Shown here in pieces: positions 7,773 through 17,644 of a DNA stretch of 64,000 bases. Position 1 is the stretch's first letter, and each line of letters begins with the position of its first letter. The position numbers were made by a program, and so were the translations under genes. The DNA is from Planctomycetaceae bacterium (GTDB lineage Bacteria > Planctomycetota > Planctomycetia > Pirellulales > Thermoguttaceae), in assembly GCA_004556055.1 (NCBI GenBank), contig SFIW01000008.1:1-64000 (forward strand), written 5' to 3'. A model generated the notes under the pieces. That model was not told where the DNA came from, searched no databases, and worked only from the letters and a program-made list of their open reading frames with translations.

Positions 7773-9707
7773 TCATTTGAGGGACCAGTCGACGACGAAG
7801 GTCGCGTTGCGAATCTGCTTGCTGCGCGGATCGAAGACGCGAATTTCGACCTGGAGGCTCTTGAGCGGCACGTTGTACGGGGGCGGGAAGTCGAGAAGTT
7901 GCGAAGAGCTGATCTCTTGCATACTGTCAATATCCATCGTCGAGTTAGAAGAATTCGCAACGTTCGTGTTGTTAAAAGAGTCGAACGCGTAGAGGTTCTT
8001 CTGATATTGTTCCGACCATGTGTCGTACACGCACGGCATGTTGTTTGTCAAAGTGGAACCGTCCGCAGCTGTTCCTCCCCACGCGTAGTATCCAAAAGAG
8101 CGGAGGTTGTCGGGATTGTCTCCGGAAATGGAAGGATCGTTCAAGCTTCCGCTTCCTAGATCGACGTAGTCGGAGAGGTCGGAATCCCACGCGCGAACGT
8201 TGAAACTTAAGACGTTCGTGAGGATAACGTCGCTGGTGTAGACGACGTCGTCTCCGGTCGGCGACGCGTAATTCAGGTCGCCCGTTTCCGCGTTGACCTG
8301 TCCCCAGACGTTCGGATTATTCCAATAATCGATAAAAGGAACGGGCAAGTTTCCAGATCCGCCGCTCATGTCGTAACCGGCGTGGTCGATCAAAGGGAGA
8401 GCGCTTCCTTCCGTGTCGGCGTTTAAAGGCGTGTCGGGGTTGGCAAGAAAGGTCAACTTTTGATCGTAACCGTTCCATTTAGGATTGTTCTGATCATTGT
8501 CTGCTTGCAAGGCGTCGGCGCTCGCGATATCGTCCCAGACTAAACCGTACTTAGCGCTGCCGAAAGGAGCGCCGGCGCGGAAACCGACGTTTGCCGATTC
8601 CTGCATCGTCGGCATTCGCAACCAGTACCACGATCCATATTGACCATGCGCCGATTGCGCGAATCCGTAACCTTGTCCGCCGGCCCATCGATCCGCGCCC
8701 GTGTAGTTGACGTCGTTGGGATCGCCTGGATACGCTCCGGGAAAACCGTAGGTGGGGTTTCCGTTAGGATCGGTTCCGACGGTGAATTGCGTTCCGGATA
8801 TGGGAGCCCAAACGCCGTAACGATTCGCGCGGTTCGTGAGATCCCCGAGGGTGTTAGCGACGGGCCATCCGTTGTTTCCCATGTGAACGGAGACGTCGTA
8901 GTAGCGATAGAAGCCCATCCCCTTCTGAAGCCTTTCGGGATCGCTGATACCCAGCGCTTGAGCGACGCGCCAGTTGACGGCGTTGCCTTCGTCGTCGATC
9001 CCTTGCGCGGTTAGAGAATTCAAGCTGTCCTGCAAGACGCTGTCGGGGATGATCGGAAGAACGCGACGATAGAGAGTCGTGCCGCGGAGGAACCAGACGA
9101 CCTCGGCGTATTCCGTCTCATAAATTCCGATCTGCGCGCCGGTGATGACTCCGGAGTCGTTGCGAATCGGTTCGATATACCTTGCTTTGAAGAGAGAGCC
9201 TTCCGGAGCGCGCGTCGTGAAGGAAAGGATATCGTCCATATCGCCGACGGTGTTGTCGCAGGCAAGGTAATTTTCTACGTCGAGCCCGTCCATCGCGTTT
9301 GCGTTGAGCCCGTAGTCAAGATAGCGTTCGGTATCGAGAGCCGTACATTCGGTGGAGAAGGCGCGCGGGCCGCCGACGTTCGTGTAAAGTCTGTTAAGAG
9401 GGGCTCCCATTCCTTCGACGTAGCAGAGATAGCCGTCGTTGAGATTGGAGTTGCGAGGGGGAGCGATCGGGCAAGTGACGCCCTCGAGGTCGGCGGTGAG
9501 CGTGTCCTTGGCGTTGCGCAGTTGGGACGACATGGACATGATGCTCGTCGTTTCATTCATCGTGCCTCCGACGCGTGTGAAGATTCGCGCGACGGCGTAC
9601 ATCAGCATGAGGGAGAGCGTAACGGACGTCAAGATTTCGACAAGCGTGAAACCGAGACGAGCCGAATACGCAAAACGCGCGCGGCGCCGGTTCAGACTGT
9701 TGGTCAT
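7773..9707 (-). CDS. Prepilin-type N-terminal cleavage/methylation domain protein (PulJ-like)
   Basis: The N-terminus has a short basic leader, then the type IV prepilin signature GFTLVEILTSVTLSLML (G, F, then E at +5) and a hydrophobic helix. It should be processed by prepilin peptidase and inserted as a pseudopilin-like membrane protein. Residues 40-70 (SQLRNAKDTLTADLEG) resemble the PulJ/GspJ minor pseudopilin. The remaining 550 residues are a large Gly/Asn/Asp-rich exported domain I do not recognise. At 644 residues it is far longer than true GspJ. Proteins like this are numerous in planctomycetes and usually lack adjacent secretion genes, as here. GGAGGAG precedes the ATG. Confidence 0.8.
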   Translation of the reverse strand: MTNSLNRRRARFAYSARLGFTLVEILTSVTLSLMLMYAVARIFTRVGGTMNETTSIMSMSSQLRNAKDTLTADLEGVTCPIAPPRNSNLNDGYLCYVEGMGAPLNRLYTNVGGPRAFSTECTALDTERYLDYGLNANAMDGLDVENYLACDNTVGDMDDILSFTTRAPEGSLFKARYIEPIRNDSGVITGAQIGIYETEYAEVVWFLRGTTLYRRVLPIIPDSVLQDSLNSLTAQGIDDEGNAVNWRVAQALGISDPERLQKGMGFYRYYDVSVHMGNNGWPVANTLGDLTNRANRYGVWAPISGTQFTVGTDPNGNPTYGFPGAYPGDPNDVNYTGADRWAGGQGYGFAQSAHGQYGSWYWLRMPTMQESANVGFRAGAPFGSAKYGLVWDDIASADALQADNDQNNPKWNGYDQKLTFLANPDTPLNADTEGSALPLIDHAGYDMSGGSGNLPVPFIDYWNNPNVWGQVNAETGDLNYASPTGDDVVYTSDVILTNVLSFNVRAWDSDLSDYVDLGSGSLNDPSISGDNPDNLRSFGYYAWGGTAADGSTLTNNMPCVYDTWSEQYQKNLYAFDSFNNTNVANSSNSTMDIDSMQEISSSQLLDFPPPYNVPLKSLQVEIRVFDPRSKQIRNATFVVDWSLK

Positions 9708-10136
9708 TTTCTGAGACTCCTCCGATCCAGGCGATTCGTTTTAGGGACGATGAATCTATAAATAATAACTAATAAATGAGACGCGACTATCGCGCCAAAG
9801 TTCCTCGAAACATGCTTGTCGACGCCTGACGAACGCACCGCCGAGAATCCAGTTTCATTGTAGACTCTTTGGCGCGTCGCGTCTACCGTTTTTGCGTAGT
9901 CTGTGGAAATTTTTTTATTTTTCCCGCGTTACTCTTTACGATTAAGAGGGCGACGTGGCTTTTGAAGACGACGCGTATTATTTCTTTTTCGTCTTTTTTT
10001 TCTTTTTGCTTGACATAGGCGTTTGACTTTGGTAAAACCACACCTTGCCATAAGTTGATATTTGCGTCTCCAATTGACGCCTACGCGATTCTTTTCGACC
10101 TCATCGTTCGATAAGACCTTTAGGGAGGTTCTTGCC
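9708..10136. other. Intergenic region between divergent genes at 9707 and 10137
   Basis: This 429-base gap holds the divergent upstream regions of the prepilin-type gene and the alpha-galactosidase. I see a T-rich tract (about 9908-10008), then a strong candidate promoter facing right. A small GCGTC/GACGC hairpin sits in the leader at 10064-10080. No small gene is convincing; a reading of 10062 onward as coding is rejected in favour of the GTG at 10137. Confidence 0.6.
10010..10038 (+). promoter_or_regulatory. Candidate promoter of the GH36 gene
   Basis: A perfect -35 TTGACA (10010-10015), a 17-base spacer and TAAAAC (10033-10038) follow an upstream T-rich tract that could act as an UP element. 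The leader would be about 90 bases. Confidence 0.55.
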
Positions 10137-12119
10137 GTGAGAAAATTTTCCGTCTTTATCTCGACGCTCGCTTGCGCTTGCGCTGCGGTCGTCTCCGCCG
10201 CAAACGCCGTTGAACCGAACGTTTCGTTCAAGTACGACGGTAAGGACGCCGTTCTTCAAGCCGTCAAAACCGCCGATTCCGACACGCGCGATACGTGGCG
10301 CTTCACGACTCAAGACGGAAAAGTCGCCGTCGACGTCGACGTGATCGAATATCCCGATTTCCCCGATTTCACGAGGATGACGACGCGCGTCTCCAATCTC
10401 TCCCTGACCGAATCGACGGGAGTCGTCTCCGATTTGCGCGTCTTTACGCAGACCGTCGATCTTCCGTCGAAGGACGCTCTCGTCGCCGTCAACACCTTGC
10501 GCGGATCGAATTGCGTCGCCGAGGATTTCCAGCCGGTTGAAAAGCTCGTCAAGCCCGCTGAAACGTACGTCTTGGCGACTCCGAGCGGGCGATCCTCCAA
10601 CGAGGTTTCCCCTTATATCGAAACGAGCGTCGATCCTCTCAACGGCGCGCTTTATTGCGTCGGTTGGACGGGGGCGTGGCGCGCGGCTTTCACGAACGAG
10701 GGCGGCAAGTATCGCGTCGAATTGGGGATGCTCAACACGAATTTCAGCCTGAGACCGAACGAATCGCTTCTGCAACCGTCGATTCTCGTCGCGGAACGCA
10801 AGAACGCGGAGCGTCGAAGCTTCAAAACGACCGTTCACTCCTTCATGGTGAAACATAATTCGCCGCGCGACGCCGAAGGAAATGTCTGCGGCCCGATCGT
10901 CGCGCTCACCGCCGGGGGCGGAAATAAGACCCCGGAAATGATGCTTAAGATTCTCAACTACGGTCTCGATAAGAACCTTCCTTTCGACGTCTACTGGGTC
11001 GACGCGGGTTGGTACGGAAAACCGCACGAAGCGGATCCGTATCCGAACTGCGGCGAACATTGGTGGCGCTACGTCGGCGATTGGCGCGTCAACTCGACGA
11101 CGCACCCAACCGGCGATCTACGACCGATTACCGACGCCGTCCATAACGCGAATAAGAAGTTCCTCTTGTGGTTCGAGCCCGAACGAATCTGCCAGGAAAC
11201 GCCGATCGCGCAAATCGAGCCCTTCAAGAGTTTCGGAGGTTTTACTTATTACGGTAATCCCGACGCGTACGGGTGGATCAAGAGCGTCGTCTTCTCGATG
11301 ATCTCCGAGCATCATGTGGACATTTATCGACAAGACTTCAATATGGATCCTGCGGCTAACTGGGCGGCGATCGACGAGAAAGACGGGGCGAATCGCGTCG
11401 GGGTCGCGGAAGCGAAACACGTCGAGGGTCTCTATCGTTTTCTTGACGAAATGCGCGAGACGTTCCCGTGGATTGAGCAGGAGAACTGCGCGTCCGGAGG
11501 ACGTCGTATCGATATCGAGATGACGAACCGCGCCCATTCGTATTGCCGCAGCGACTATTACATCGGGCAGAAACCCGGCGATTCGTGCTTCAATCTTGGG
11601 CAAGACATGACGCTCAACACGACGCCGTATCTTCCCTTCCAGGGAGGCGAAACGAACTGCGTTCCGAATTTTGACGATTACGGTTTCATGAGCGTCGCGT
11701 CGTCGGGAACGGTCTTTACGCCGACGGATCTTGACGGGGGGATCGTGCGCCGCGATTTCACGGCGGAAGAGACCGCGTGGTTCCAGAAGATGCTCGGTTG
11801 GGCCGCGCGTCTTAAACCGTACTACATGGGCGATTTCTATCAGCTCACTGAAGAGACGTGCGCCGTCGACGATTGCTGGTGCGCTTGGTCCGCGTATCGC
11901 GAGGATCTGGGCGAAGGATTCGCGATCGCGTTCCGTCGCGCCGCCGCTCCCGACGCGGAGATGACCTTCACGCTTCCGCAGATCGACAAGAACGCCGAGT
12001 ATGAAGTCGAACGCTTCGACGGTTCGAAGACGACCCTTTCCGGAGCTCAGCTCTACGACTGGAACGTCAAGCTCGATCAACCGCGCTCCTTCGAACTCAT
12101 TGTCTTTAAGAAAAAATAG
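10137..12119 (+). CDS. GH36-type alpha-galactosidase, exported
   Basis: The enzyme should release terminal alpha-linked galactose from melibiose- or raffinose-type plant sugars. The start is the GTG at 10137: TAGGGAGG sits 8 bases before it, and translation then begins with a clean Sec signal (RKFSVFISTLACACAAVVSAANA). Within 660 residues the GH36 barrel motifs are visible: WVDAGWYG (D289), LWFEPERI, YRQDFNMDP with D400 as expected nucleophile, ENCASGGRRID, and CRSDYY with D473 as expected acid/base. The N-terminal beta-sandwich and C-terminal sandwich are of family length. It has its own promoter and terminator. Substrate range beyond alpha-galactosides is not decidable. Confidence 0.88.
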   Translation: MRKFSVFISTLACACAAVVSAANAVEPNVSFKYDGKDAVLQAVKTADSDTRDTWRFTTQDGKVAVDVDVIEYPDFPDFTRMTTRVSNLSLTESTGVVSDLRVFTQTVDLPSKDALVAVNTLRGSNCVAEDFQPVEKLVKPAETYVLATPSGRSSNEVSPYIETSVDPLNGALYCVGWTGAWRAAFTNEGGKYRVELGMLNTNFSLRPNESLLQPSILVAERKNAERRSFKTTVHSFMVKHNSPRDAEGNVCGPIVALTAGGGNKTPEMMLKILNYGLDKNLPFDVYWVDAGWYGKPHEADPYPNCGEHWWRYVGDWRVNSTTHPTGDLRPITDAVHNANKKFLLWFEPERICQETPIAQIEPFKSFGGFTYYGNPDAYGWIKSVVFSMISEHHVDIYRQDFNMDPAANWAAIDEKDGANRVGVAEAKHVEGLYRFLDEMRETFPWIEQENCASGGRRIDIEMTNRAHSYCRSDYYIGQKPGDSCFNLGQDMTLNTTPYLPFQGGETNCVPNFDDYGFMSVASSGTVFTPTDLDGGIVRRDFTAEETAWFQKMLGWAARLKPYYMGDFYQLTEETCAVDDCWCAWSAYREDLGEGFAIAFRRAAAPDAEMTFTLPQIDKNAEYEVERFDGSKTTLSGAQLYDWNVKLDQPRSFELIVFKKK

Positions 12120-12144
12120 TCCGCTTTGAACGCGCGATCGCGAT

Positions 12145-12176
12145 AGAGCGTCTGGAACTCCGGACGCTCTTTTTTT
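12145..12176 (+). terminator. Terminator after the GH36 gene
   Basis: AGAGCGTC/GACGCTCT arms with a short loop are followed by a run of T through 12176. It lies about 26 bases after the stop. Confidence 0.88.
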
Positions 12177-12193
12177 GTCGATCGATTATCGTT

Positions 12194-15100
12194 TCATTCG
12201 AATTGCAAAACGCCGAACGCCTTTTCTCCGCGGTCGGAATTCTCAACGTTCCAACATTCGACGCCGACTCCGGGAACGACGCGCCTTGCGCTCATTCTCC
12301 ACGACGCGCCGGGACGAGGGGGCGCGGACGCAAAGCTCGACAAGGGGATCGCCGTTTCGAAGCTCCATTCGTCGCTTTCTTCATGACGCGCCAAAAAGAT
12401 CGGAGGATTCCACGACGCGTCGTCCCACATGGAGTCCGCGAGCCACCCGTTGCAGTCGACGACGAAATTGCACGACGTCGCGTAGTCCCCGTCGATATCG
12501 ATCGCAACTTCGACGCGATCCTTCTGCGAAAGGTTCGCGTCGCGAGGCCGCGTTTCCTTGTCGTCGCGCGTCGCGTAACGATATCCTCTAACCTTGGGAC
12601 AACGACCCGCGATATAGAGATACTCGGAATCGACGAGGAAATAGAGTCGAGCGCCCAAATCGGAGGAGAATGCGCGGTTCTTAGCGCGCCATTCGTCGCG
12701 GAGTTTTTCGTCGGGAGTCGCTTCTCGACTTCGCGCGTCGGGATACGGTTCCGAGAGTCTCAGTTCAGCCGCCGCGTCCCACGTTTCCGGTTCAAGGACG
12801 CCGTCAAGGAACGGCTTGGCGATCGCCGCGCGGCACGTCGCGACGCTTAGAGGGCAGAACTCCGCCTTATGAGTCCCGATATCCCCGTCGGGGGCGCGGA
12901 GCCAATATTCAGCGGCGGCGCGAACCGCCCAGACGTCGTCCTTGCCGCCTCCTGTCCCCGATCCGCCGACGGAAGACTGAGATCGGGCGAGATAGAATCG
13001 CATCGCGCCCTGATAATCGCCGGACGCGAGCTGCGCGACGGCGAAGGGAAAGCGAATCTCGGGAGCCATGAACGCGTCGGGAGCGTTTTCGCGGAGTCGA
13101 TCCGCGAGGATTTGCGCTTCTTTCAGGCGTCCGCCTGGTTCGTCGTCGAGCGCCGAGCCGCCTTGCGCGAGCACGCGTCGTTCCGGTTCCGTACCGCAGT
13201 AGTATTGCATGAGCCACGCGAGCGCTTCTCGACTTTGCGGATCCGAGTAAAGGGTCGGAGAGAGGGACGCGAAGATCTCCGCAGCGGGACGCCACGCGCC
13301 GATCGCCGCGAAGAGTTTACCCGACGTCGTGATATATTCCACCGCCAGATCGACGTCGACTCCGCGGAGCGAATCGTTCAACTGTCCCAGGAAGAGATCG
13401 GCGCTTTGGGGCGTCTGACGACTTTGCTTCGCAAGGTTTTGCGCGATCGCAAGTCGGGATCGCCGCGCCGCCGCGCGAGCGACGCAACGTTCCGACGATT
13501 CCGCGTCGACGCTCGGACGCGCGCGTCTTGATTCCCCCCCGTAAGGAATTTCCAACCCGTCGAAGAAGGTTTTATTCGCGTTTTTCGGCGCGCCGACGGT
13601 GAAGAGCGTTTGCAGGTTAAACGCGCCGGGAAGCGTGGCGTCGGTAGCGAGAATCGCGTTGGCGCGTCGCGAAATTTCGCCGACGGCGCGCCCGAGGTTC
13701 GGACAATAGGAGCCGTCGTCGATCGTCATATCCCACTGAGAGGCGCCGCGACACAGAATCCGCGCTTTTTTCACGCGCCACGGTTCGAGCCCGCACGCCG
13801 TAAGATGCTCGGGGAACGCGGTTGGATCGGCGGCGTCGCGAATCGCGGACGCAAGTTCCGTCAGGAGGAGCTCCTGGAACGCGTCGCGAGGGCCGCTTTC
13901 TAGTTTTTGGGCGTCAGACGCGAGCGCGGGGACAAGACCAGGCGTCCGACCCGGCTGATAGCCCCCTTGGAGGGTCGCCGCAGGGGCGTTCGCCGCGTCG
14001 TTTTTTTCCGTCGCGTCGAGGGTTAGGAGCGCGTCGGGACGCCATGTGCGGAGCGTGCGAACGAGAGATTCGCGCAGTTTGAGACGCCCCTTGCCGTCGT
14101 GAACCGCGTCGAGACGCGCGACGGCCTGGTCGATCGCGTCCCGTTCTTCTCGCGACGCGATCGGGAATCGCCCCCCTTGAGTTGCGCCGACGCATCCGCA
14201 CTCGATCGCCGCTTCGTAAAGACGATTGGCGCGCGTCGCTTCTTCCGACGCGTCTTCGTATCGCGCTTCTCTCGCGACGATCTCAATTTCCGAAAGGTAC
14301 CCGTCTTCCGCCGCGAGCTGCGCGAAGACGCTTAGAGGAACGTCGTCGATTCGCGCGAAAAGCCCCAAAAGCGCGACGCGAGAGCCGCCTCGACGCACGA
14401 CGCGCCACGTTTCGCCCCCGTCGCGCGTCGACGCGATCGTCCCCAAATCTCCGACGCACCATCCCAAGTTGGCGTCGAGAAAGAAGACGCGACGCATCGG
14501 CGCCGTCGATCCCGTCGCATGAGACCGCCACGACGCGCCCCCGTCGCTCGACGAGAAGACGAGAGAGCCGGGAGAACCGACCGCTGCGAGCTTTCCGTCA
14601 CGCGCCGAGACGCTTGCGAGATCGAAATAATCCCCCGTCCCGTCGGGTAGGGGCGCGTCGCTATAGCGCCATGATTGGCCGAAGTCGTCCGACCGCATGA
14701 CGAGCCCTTCCGAGCCGACCGCCCACGCGGTTCCCGTCGAGGCGTCGTACGCGGAATCCGCGAAACTTCGCGACTCCGCGTCGAGAGGACGGCGCAGCGC
14801 GTCCCCAGAGACCGTTTGCAACTCCCCGCGCATCGTGACCCCCGCGCCGAGACGTTCCGCAGGATCGTAAAGAATCGACCGCCAACCGGAATGTTTAGAG
14901 CCTGATTCCGCGATCCAAGATACGCCTGTGTCTTCGCTTACGAAGAGTCCCGACGGATACATAGTCGAGGAATCGCCGGCGATCCATGCGGTTTGCGGGT
15001 CGAGTATTTTCACGTCGCGCAATATTGGGAACGCGGCGTGCTCCACCTCGCCCCACGTGACGCCTCCGTCGATCGTGCGCAGAATAACTCCGAGCCCCCC

Positions 15101-15667
15101 CTTCGTCGACGGCATAACGCGACCGCCGACCGCGAGGCCGTAGCGTTCGTCAAAAAATGAGACGGCGAAGAGATTTGCGTCGACGTTCGTTTCGCAGAGA
15201 TTCCATGTTTCTCCGCCGTCGACGGATTTGAGAACGACGCCGCGATCGCCGACGGCCCAGCCGACGTTCGCGGAGATGAAAAAGACGTCGTTAAGCGCCG
15301 CGTCCGCGCGTTGTTCGGGACGATTGCGATAGGACGGTAGAGGGGGAGCGAATTCTTCCTGCGTTTGACGACTTTGGAGTATCGCGACGTCTTCCTCGTC
15401 GATCGGAGCGGAACCTGTGAGATTTGACGCGTCGTCCTGTAAGGCGTTGGAGAAATCGAGAAGTCCTAGACCTTGAGCGGCTTCGGATGGGCTTTGTTCG
15501 AAAGAGGGATCGACCGCTTCCGTCTCTGAGACGGGCTCTTCTTTTTTAGCGTCGCGTTTAAACGTGTCGGTAAAGAGCTTCCACGCCTGGGCGTAAGCAT
15601 GCGTCGACGAGGATAAGAGAATAGCGAGAATGGCGACAAGAATGATAGTCGGCTTGAATTTGCGCAT
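12194..15667 (-). CDS. Large exported Ycf48/HCF136-like beta-propeller protein with C-terminal CBM9-like domain
   Basis: The 1157-residue protein begins with a Sec signal (hydrophobic stretch ending STHAYAQA). Residues about 125-440 contain repeated Ycf48/BNR-type blades such as NVGWAVGDRGVVLKS, DGGETW, GGVTWGEV, DDFGQSWRY and DLGTIASTRDGGETW. The central 500 residues are not recognised and look helical, with TPR-like stretches. The last 190 residues (SDLGARLYFLVDSEYLYIAG, DRVEVAIDIDGDY, WSFETAIPLSSF) resemble CBM9-like domains. In phototrophs Ycf48 assists photosystem II assembly, but that role is not expected here. A surface or periplasmic scaffold or polysaccharide-binding role is inference. 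It stands alone between two unrelated genes. Confidence 0.75.
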   Translation of the reverse strand: MRKFKPTIILVAILAILLSSSTHAYAQAWKLFTDTFKRDAKKEEPVSETEAVDPSFEQSPSEAAQGLGLLDFSNALQDDASNLTGSAPIDEEDVAILQSRQTQEEFAPPLPSYRNRPEQRADAALNDVFFISANVGWAVGDRGVVLKSVDGGETWNLCETNVDANLFAVSFFDERYGLAVGGRVMPSTKGGLGVILRTIDGGVTWGEVEHAAFPILRDVKILDPQTAWIAGDSSTMYPSGLFVSEDTGVSWIAESGSKHSGWRSILYDPAERLGAGVTMRGELQTVSGDALRRPLDAESRSFADSAYDASTGTAWAVGSEGLVMRSDDFGQSWRYSDAPLPDGTGDYFDLASVSARDGKLAAVGSPGSLVFSSSDGGASWRSHATGSTAPMRRVFFLDANLGWCVGDLGTIASTRDGGETWRVVRRGGSRVALLGLFARIDDVPLSVFAQLAAEDGYLSEIEIVAREARYEDASEEATRANRLYEAAIECGCVGATQGGRFPIASREERDAIDQAVARLDAVHDGKGRLKLRESLVRTLRTWRPDALLTLDATEKNDAANAPAATLQGGYQPGRTPGLVPALASDAQKLESGPRDAFQELLLTELASAIRDAADPTAFPEHLTACGLEPWRVKKARILCRGASQWDMTIDDGSYCPNLGRAVGEISRRANAILATDATLPGAFNLQTLFTVGAPKNANKTFFDGLEIPYGGESRRARPSVDAESSERCVARAAARRSRLAIAQNLAKQSRQTPQSADLFLGQLNDSLRGVDVDLAVEYITTSGKLFAAIGAWRPAAEIFASLSPTLYSDPQSREALAWLMQYYCGTEPERRVLAQGGSALDDEPGGRLKEAQILADRLRENAPDAFMAPEIRFPFAVAQLASGDYQGAMRFYLARSQSSVGGSGTGGGKDDVWAVRAAAEYWLRAPDGDIGTHKAEFCPLSVATCRAAIAKPFLDGVLEPETWDAAAELRLSEPYPDARSREATPDEKLRDEWRAKNRAFSSDLGARLYFLVDSEYLYIAGRCPKVRGYRYATRDDKETRPRDANLSQKDRVEVAIDIDGDYATSCNFVVDCNGWLADSMWDDASWNPPIFLARHEESDEWSFETAIPLSSFASAPPRPGASWRMSARRVVPGVGVECWNVENSDRGEKAFGVLQFE

Positions 15668-15780
15668 CGGTAGGACCTTTCGAAGCGTGTCGAATCGCGG
15701 CGCGGGAGAATCCGGCGTCTTACCGCATGTTGCGCAAGAGAGGGGAGAAAGTCAAGAGCGATAAAGGATCGGGAGCGTTT

Positions 15781-15818
15781 AAAAAAAAGGGAGAAACCCC
15801 AATTCTGGGAGTTTCTCC
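15781..15818 (-). terminator. Terminator after the probable lipoprotein gene
   Basis: GGAGAAAC/GTTTCTCC arms (15790-15797 with 15811-15818) are followed on the minus strand by eight T. It lies about 60 bases after the stop at 15877. Confidence 0.85.
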
Positions 15819-15876
15819 GCATTTTCGGTCGAGTTAAGCAGGCGCCTTGTCGCGTCTTGCGGATGGCGAGATCCGC

Positions 15877-16437
15877 TCACATCTCGACGCCTTCGCCTTC
15901 TTGAGCGACGGCGTGCAGATGGTCTTTGTCGATATAGACGATTTCTTGAGCGTCTTTCTTTTCAATGGTGTAAGGAATCGGCCAGCCAACGCGAACCTTT
16001 TGTTCGTAGTAGACCGTACACTTGTAGTGGACGTGGTGGACTTGGACGGCGCCGACCATGGGGAAGAATCGCGGCGGATCGACGTAGTCGGCGACCAATT
16101 CTTTCTTAATGCGAACGTCGTTGCGATAGCGCGTTTCAAGGAACGGCACGCCGCCGTTATCCGGCTTCGCTCGTTCTAACAGACGAATAACTTCGTCGTC
16201 GCTCGGGGCGTCGAGTCCTTCAGGGACGCCCTCGACAATAGGCGGCAGTACGGGAACTTGGCTATAGCGATCGTTCTCGAACGACATATCTTCGTAGGCG
16301 CCCTGGAAATACGGACTGACCGGAACCGGAACGCTGAAGATACCGAGCGAAAAGCCCCCGAAACCGAAGCAACCGCTCGTGACTGCCGCGGCAAGCAAAA
16401 GCAAACTTGCGGCAATTCTTGAGTTCATTTTTTTCAT
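15877..16437 (-). CDS. Probable lipoprotein of unknown function
   Basis: The 186-residue protein begins MKKMNSRIAASLLLLAAAV and then TSGCFGFGG, a signal peptide ending at a cysteine (C23). The lipobox is imperfect because position -3 is Thr. The mature part has a Pro-rich opening, an acidic EVIRLLERAKPD helix and a beta-rich end with VHHVHYKCTVYYEQKVRVGW. I do not recognise a family; similar short lipoproteins with a VHHVHYKC-like strand occur in planctomycetes, but this is recollection, not a search. AAGGAAG is placed before the ATG. It is monocistronic with its own terminator. Confidence 0.7.
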   Translation of the reverse strand: MKKMNSRIAASLLLLAAAVTSGCFGFGGFSLGIFSVPVPVSPYFQGAYEDMSFENDRYSQVPVLPPIVEGVPEGLDAPSDDEVIRLLERAKPDNGGVPFLETRYRNDVRIKKELVADYVDPPRFFPMVGAVQVHHVHYKCTVYYEQKVRVGWPIPYTIEKKDAQEIVYIDKDHLHAVAQEGEGVEM

Positions 16438-17644
16438 TTTAGCTTCCTTGACAAATGATGTAAAGGGTGGACGCCTCGGGGCGTTTCCTCAGTTCCTGTA
16501 TCCGCTAGTTCTTTACGTGAACACGACGCGTTAGCAAGGCGCCTTCGCACAAAACCGACCGATTTGTTTTGTCGATTCACACGAACTTGGAGCGAGTAGA
16601 ACAAGATCTCCCCGTAATCCAAAACCGCGATAGGAGCTCGCGCCCCAACTCGCTGTAACTATATCGAACCTCCGCGCCCCTCGACTTTGCTCTTTTTGGG
16701 CCTCTTTTCAATATTTCATTGAAAAATCCCATCCAAGCTCGTTTTCTCCCTGTCGAGCGGCTCTTCATCGAGCGCATCAAAGCGCTCTGTCGCCTATATC
16801 GGCGTTTGTCTAGGAAACAGTACATATTATTTAACAACTTTTCGGGTTTTTCTGGTAGAGGAGAGTTTCATCTGAGAAAATCGCGGCTTTCCGAGAAAAT
16901 AAGGAGAAAAAGGACGCGTGGAGAAAAGTATAATTGAGGTCGTCTTATGAGCGAGAGTTCGTTCCTGACAATATATTATTAATGGATTCCTTTAGCGCTG
17001 CATATAGCGTTGGTTCAGAGCGTTGAAACGCGAGAAAAAACACATCTAGCGGATTGAATATTTTGAACGCTATGACGTCAAGAGACGTTGGCTTTAACGG
17101 TTTTTTTGAATTGAATCAAAATATGAGTGGCTCTAAGGAAAGACTGTATTTTTACTATGAAATATAGGAATCTTTTCAGGAGACGGGACGATATTGAGTC
17201 CTAGCGAATCACTCGCAAGCGCCTTGCGCCGGAAGGTCGTTTACGCCCGGTCGTGCGCATGACGTGAAGATAACCGATTCGGAACGTTTTTCACAAGATG
17301 ACGGTTGTGTCGTCTTGGTTGATTGTGCAGAGCTCCAAGTTCTGTAAGTCTATGAAACGCAAAGAAAACGGTCTTGTAAACTGTGCTTGGCGGTTTATAC
17401 TCGACTTCGACCACGTTAAAGGCTGCGCCTGGCGTAGGTAAACCAAGCGTCGGTCTCGTGGGGTCGTCTTCTTATGAACTGGAGAAGTTCGAGAGGATGC
17501 TAAAGCGAGAAAAAATATGGGATCTGGCAAAGGAAGAAAAAAAGCAAAAAAAAGCTAAAGATTCTTCAACAGATCGCCGATACCATACAGAGAATTACAT
17601 GGCGAAATGCCAACATAACAACTCATGTTTTAGGAGTCTTAAAG
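16438..17644. other. 1.2-kb stretch without a convincing gene
   Basis: This stretch is more AT-rich than its neighbours and has short, mutually inconsistent open frames on both strands. A weak TTTTCAAT/ATTGAAAA hairpin lies at 16705-16725. Around 17298-17640 two overlapping plus-strand frames look locally coding: one includes FILDFDHVKGCAW and, after a stop, another includes SSSYELEKFERML with a Lys/Glu-rich tail. This could be the end of a decayed, frameshifted gene. No tRNA, repeat array or IS end was recognised. Confidence 0.4.

Noticed and set aside
10062..10136. Extension of the GH36 protein to an ATG at 10062
   Set aside because: The extension would precede a normal signal peptide with 25 unrelated residues and lacks a ribosome site, while AGGGAGG is correctly placed for the GTG at 10137.
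12194..15667. Photosystem II assembly role for the Ycf48-like protein
   Set aside because: No photosynthesis gene is present and Ycf48-type propellers occur widely outside phototrophs.
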